Shown one piece after another: positions 61,584 through 64,000 of a stretch of 64,000 bases of DNA; positions within the stretch are counted from its first letter, which is position 1; each line of letters opens with the position of its first letter. Below the pieces are notes generated by a model. The model was not told where the DNA came from. It worked only from the letters and a program-made list of their open reading frames with translations, and did no database searches. Both the position numbers and the translations under genes were made by a program. Source of the DNA: Phycisphaerae bacterium RAS1 (GTDB taxonomy: Bacteria > Planctomycetota > Phycisphaerae > UBA1845 > Fen-1342); the NCBI GenBank assembly GCA_007859745.1, contig SMLU01000001.1:620001-684000 (forward strand), in the 5' to 3' direction.

Positions 61584-61997
61584 TCAAATCGCATCCGGCG
61601 CTTCGAGAATCCAGTCCACCACCTGTTGCACCGGCGGCTCAAACACGTAATCCCGCAGTTGTTGCGGAAGCACCCAGCGCGCCTCCGCCACCTGAGCCGT
61701 CTTCACGTCGCCGGCCCGCACCGTGCAGAAGTAGTAGCGATACGTCACCGATTTGCCGCCGAAGTTGTAAATGAACGGCGGCTGGCCCAGCTCGATGTTC
61801 AGCTCCAGGAGCAGCGTCTCGCGCAGCTCGCGCCGCAGGGCCGACTCGGGCGATTCACTGCCGCGCAGCCGCCCGCCGGGAAACTCCCACGCCGCGTCCT
61901 CGTCGCTGTTCAGCTTGACGATCAGCATCTCGCCGCGGCCATTGCGGACGATGGCCCGCGCCTCGGTCCAATCGGTGGTTGGTTGACGACCCATCAC
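61584..61997 (-). CDS. NUDIX-family protein with degenerate Nudix box
   Basis: 137 residues. The fold is recognised from ARAIVRNGRGEMLIVKLNSD, WEFPGGRLRGSESPESALRRELRETLLLELNI, YRYYFCTVRAGDV and EARWVLPQQLRDYVFEP. In the Nudix box (Gx5Ex7REUxEExGU) the first Glu and RE are present, but the second half is RETLLLEL, so one of the two metal-binding Glu residues and the Gly are missing. It may bind a nucleotide-like ligand without hydrolysing it, or hydrolyse with altered metal use. It is convergent with the batC-like gene and divergent from the epimerase. Confidence 0.85.
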   Translation of the reverse strand: MMGRQPTTDWTEARAIVRNGRGEMLIVKLNSDEDAAWEFPGGRLRGSESPESALRRELRETLLLELNIELGQPPFIYNFGGKSVTYRYYFCTVRAGDVKTAQVAEARWVLPQQLRDYVFEPPVQQVVDWILEAPDAI

Positions 61998-62047
61998 CTA
62001 CCACGTTACAAGTTCGCTTTTGCAAAGTCCATCCACGAGAAGATCCC

Positions 62048-62983
62048 ATGCGCGTCCTGATAACCGGAGCCAGCGGACAGATCGGCACCAACGTCGGGCT
62101 GGCCCTGATGCAGCGCGGCGATGGCGTGCAGGGGATCGACATCCGGCCCAACACCTGGACGGACCGCATCCCCGCGATCGTCCGCGACCTGCGCGAGTTT
62201 CGCGATGGAAAGCTGCCGGTCGAGGGCAAGTTCGATGTCGTGCTGCACCTGGCGGCGCACGCCAAGGTCTTTGAGCTGGTCGAGCACCCCGACCGGGCCA
62301 TGGACAACATCACCATGGCCTTCAGCGTCCTGGAGTACTGCCGCCGCACGAGCACGCCCCTGATCTTCGGCAGCTCGCGCGAGGTGTACGGCGACATCCA
62401 TCGGCACATCACCGAGGAATCCGCCGCCGATTTCGTCGTCGCCGAAAGCCCGTATAGCGCCTCCAAGATCGCCGCCGAGGCGCTGATCTACTCGTACGCT
62501 GAGTGCTATTCGCTGCCCTATCTGGTGTTTCGCTTCAGCAACGTCTACGGGCGCTACGACAGTGATGAGCAGCGCATGGAGCGCGTGATTCCGCTGTTCA
62601 TTAAGCGCATCGCGGAGGAGCGCCCAATCGTCGTCTTCGGGCGCGAAAAGGTTCTGGATTTCACGTTCGTCGACGACTGCGTCGCGGGCGTCCTGCTGGG
62701 AATCGACGCGCTGGCCGCCGGGCGCGTCGCGCGGCAGACGGTCAACGTCGCGTATGGCCAGGGCTCGACCCTGGTGGACCTGGTGAACCTGATCGGCCTG
62801 GCGCTGCGAAAAGAGCCGCGCGTCACGTACGAGCCGGCCCGGCCGGGCGAGGTGACGCGCTACGTGGCTGACATCGGAAAGGCGCGCAAGCTCCTGGGCT
62901 ACGACCCGCAAACGCCCCTGACCGCGGGCGTGCCCAAGGCGATCCGCTGGCAGCGCGAGATCGGGCTGCTGAAAAACGGTTAG
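62048..62983 (+). CDS. NAD-dependent nucleotide-sugar epimerase/dehydratase
   Basis: 311 residues, extended SDR fold. GASGQIGTNVG at residues 7-17 is the NAD-binding loop. The catalytic set is SSREVYG (Ser) and YSASKIAAE (Tyr and Lys), with RFSNVYGRYDSDEQRMERVIP after it. That combination is found in UDP-glucose 4-epimerase-like and dTDP-glucose dehydratase-like enzymes; the exact sugar cannot be told. ATG 62048 follows GAGAAG; an upstream extension overlaps the divergent NUDIX gene. lpxK follows, so surface polysaccharide or lipid A synthesis is a plausible context. Confidence 0.88.
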   Translation: MRVLITGASGQIGTNVGLALMQRGDGVQGIDIRPNTWTDRIPAIVRDLREFRDGKLPVEGKFDVVLHLAAHAKVFELVEHPDRAMDNITMAFSVLEYCRRTSTPLIFGSSREVYGDIHRHITEESAADFVVAESPYSASKIAAEALIYSYAECYSLPYLVFRFSNVYGRYDSDEQRMERVIPLFIKRIAEERPIVVFGREKVLDFTFVDDCVAGVLLGIDALAAGRVARQTVNVAYGQGSTLVDLVNLIGLALRKEPRVTYEPARPGEVTRYVADIGKARKLLGYDPQTPLTAGVPKAIRWQREIGLLKNG

Positions 62984-63013
62984 TGTAGTGAGTCACGCGT
63001 CTGCATCTTGATC

Positions 63014-63068
63014 GGGTGGGACGGGCGTCTCGCCCGTCGCGCGGGACGGGCGAGCCGCCCGTCCCACT
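63014..63068. repeat. Palindromic family D, full unit
   Basis: GGGTGGGACGGGCGTCTCGC CCGTCGCGC then GGGACGGGCGAGCCGCCCGT CCCACTC, between the epimerase and lpxK. Confidence 0.75.
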
Positions 63069-63103
63069 CACGATGCGCCGTTCTTACGGCACCGCGCCAC
63101 CTC

Positions 63104-64000
63104 ATGCTGAAGACCCTCCTGCTGCCGCTCTCTTTCGCCTATCGCGGCGCCATCGCCGCGCGAAACGCCTGGTACAACTCCTTCCGCGCCGCCTCACATG
63201 ACGCCGGCGTCCCCGTCGTCAGCGTCGGCAACCTCACTACCGGCGGCACCGGAAAAACGCCCCTGACGATCGAAATCGTCCGGCGGCTTGTCGCGCTCGG
63301 CCGCCGACCGGGAATCCTGACGCGCGGCTACGCGGCGGCGCCTGGACAGATCGCCGACGAAGTCCAGGAGTATCACGAGGCATTGCCGGACGTGGCCGTT
63401 GTCGTCGACGCCAACCGCGTTCGCGGCGCCGCCACGGCTCGCCGCCGTTACAACGTGGACTGCCTCGTCCTCGACGACGGCTTTCAGCACCGGCGGCTGC
63501 GGCGCGACCTCGACGTCGTGCTGATTGACGCGCTCGATCCCTGGGGCGGCGGGGCGCTGCTGCCCGCGGGCCGGCTGCGCGAGCCGCCGCAGGCGCTGCG
63601 CCGCGCGTCGCTGATCGTTCTGACGAGAGTCAATCTCAGCGAGCCGCAGTCCGCCGGCCGGATCGCCGAGCGCGTGCGCCGACTGGCGCCCGCCGCCGCA
63701 ATCATCGAGTCAAACCTCGTCGCTGACCGGTTGATGTCGATCGATGCTGCGCCACGCCCGCCCGACGCACTCGCCGGACGGCCCGTCATGGCCGTTTGCG
63801 GCGTCGGCAATCCGCAATCGTTCATGTCGCTGCTCGGTCGGCACGTAGCGCAGCTCAACGCGATCCGGACGTTTCGCGATCATCACGCGTACACCGCCGT
63901 TGATTGTGCGCAGATCGCCGCGCAGGCCCGTCAGTGCGGCGCCGAGTGGATCGTCACGACTCGGAAAGACTGGGTGAAGCTGATGCCGCTTTGGCGATCC
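63104..64000 (+). CDS. lpxK: Tetraacyldisaccharide 4'-kinase (LpxK), cut by the window edge
   Basis: 299 codons visible from ATG 63104, running open to the edge. Transfers phosphate from ATP to the 4' position of the lipid A precursor at the inner membrane. An N-terminal membrane-associated helix (LLLPLSFAYRGAIAARNAWYN) is followed by the P-loop VGNLTTGGTGKTP (about 41-53), RPGILTRGYAA, DDGFQHRRLRRDLDVVLIDA and PAGRLREP. CGVGNPQSF and TFRDHHAY are also family landmarks. Its presence indicates an outer membrane with lipid A. Confidence 0.95.
   Translation, partial: MLKTLLLPLSFAYRGAIAARNAWYNSFRAASHDAGVPVVSVGNLTTGGTGKTPLTIEIVRRLVALGRRPGILTRGYAAAPGQIADEVQEYHEALPDVAVVVDANRVRGAATARRRYNVDCLVLDDGFQHRRLRRDLDVVLIDALDPWGGGALLPAGRLREPPQALRRASLIVLTRVNLSEPQSAGRIAERVRRLAPAAAIIESNLVADRLMSIDAAPRPPDALAGRPVMAVCGVGNPQSFMSLLGRHVAQLNAIRTFRDHHAYTAVDCAQIAAQARQCGAEWIVTTRKDWVKLMPLWRS

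Overview
The window is a high-GC bacterial chromosome segment that most probably comes from a planctomycete, close to Phycisphaerae. The evidence is several secreted proteins ending in paired calcium-loop repeats with a repeated LDIN motif (dockerin-like), a PEP-CTERM-type sorting tail, a receiver/kinase/HD-GYP signalling cluster, Bat-type VWA/TPR genes, and intergenic spaces packed with many palindromic repeat families. The assignment to phylum is inference. There is no rRNA and no CRISPR array; one tRNA (Arg, anticodon UCG) is present.

Layout. 0.3-9.7 kb: membrane arm of respiratory complex I on the plus strand (nuoH, J, K, L, M, N), with no nuoI between H and J. A REP-associated tyrosine transposase (RAYT) with flanking palindrome arrays sits between nuoL and nuoM, and the left array is translated as the C-terminal tail of NuoL. 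An IS1182-like element (9704-11196) is inserted exactly at the nuoN stop codon, inside an older palindrome, with a 6-bp target duplication. 11.3-14 kb: a lipoprotein and cstA. 14-20 kb: secreted proteins (two dockerin-type, a trypsin-like protease, and one unknown); one large dockerin protein is broken by a single-base frameshift. 20.4-28 kb: MltA lytic transglycosylase, then a minus-strand pilus/secretion-type operon (PilM-PilN fusion, a PilO-like protein, a Pro-rich anchored protein, and a coupled MBL hydrolase). 28-36 kb: nadA, a double-dockerin secreted protein, and a signalling cluster (PilZ-histidine kinase-receiver hybrid, receiver protein, GAF-HD-GYP). 

36.4-40.6 kb: a four-subunit 2-oxoacid:ferredoxin oxidoreductase (delta, alpha, beta, gamma) split after the delta gene by a 1.2-kb lower-GC cassette encoding a PEP-CTERM-like protein and a 51-residue secreted peptide. 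41-48 kb: another dockerin protein, an ABC exporter, accC, accB and an M24 peptidase. 48-52 kb: rpmB, gatC, a pseudopilin, a lipoprotein and tRNA-Arg. 52-56 kb: a three-gene lipoprotein/FtsX permease/ATPase unit and a lipoprotein with kinase-like motifs. 56-64 kb: a TPR protein, gatA, batB-like and batC-like genes, a NUDIX protein, an NAD-dependent epimerase and lpxK (cut by the right edge).

The most unusual signal is the palindromic-repeat load: at least ten families, in nearly every long intergenic gap, several abutting or supplying stop codons and protein tails, plus one identifiable RAYT-type mobiliser and one IS that used a palindrome as its target.
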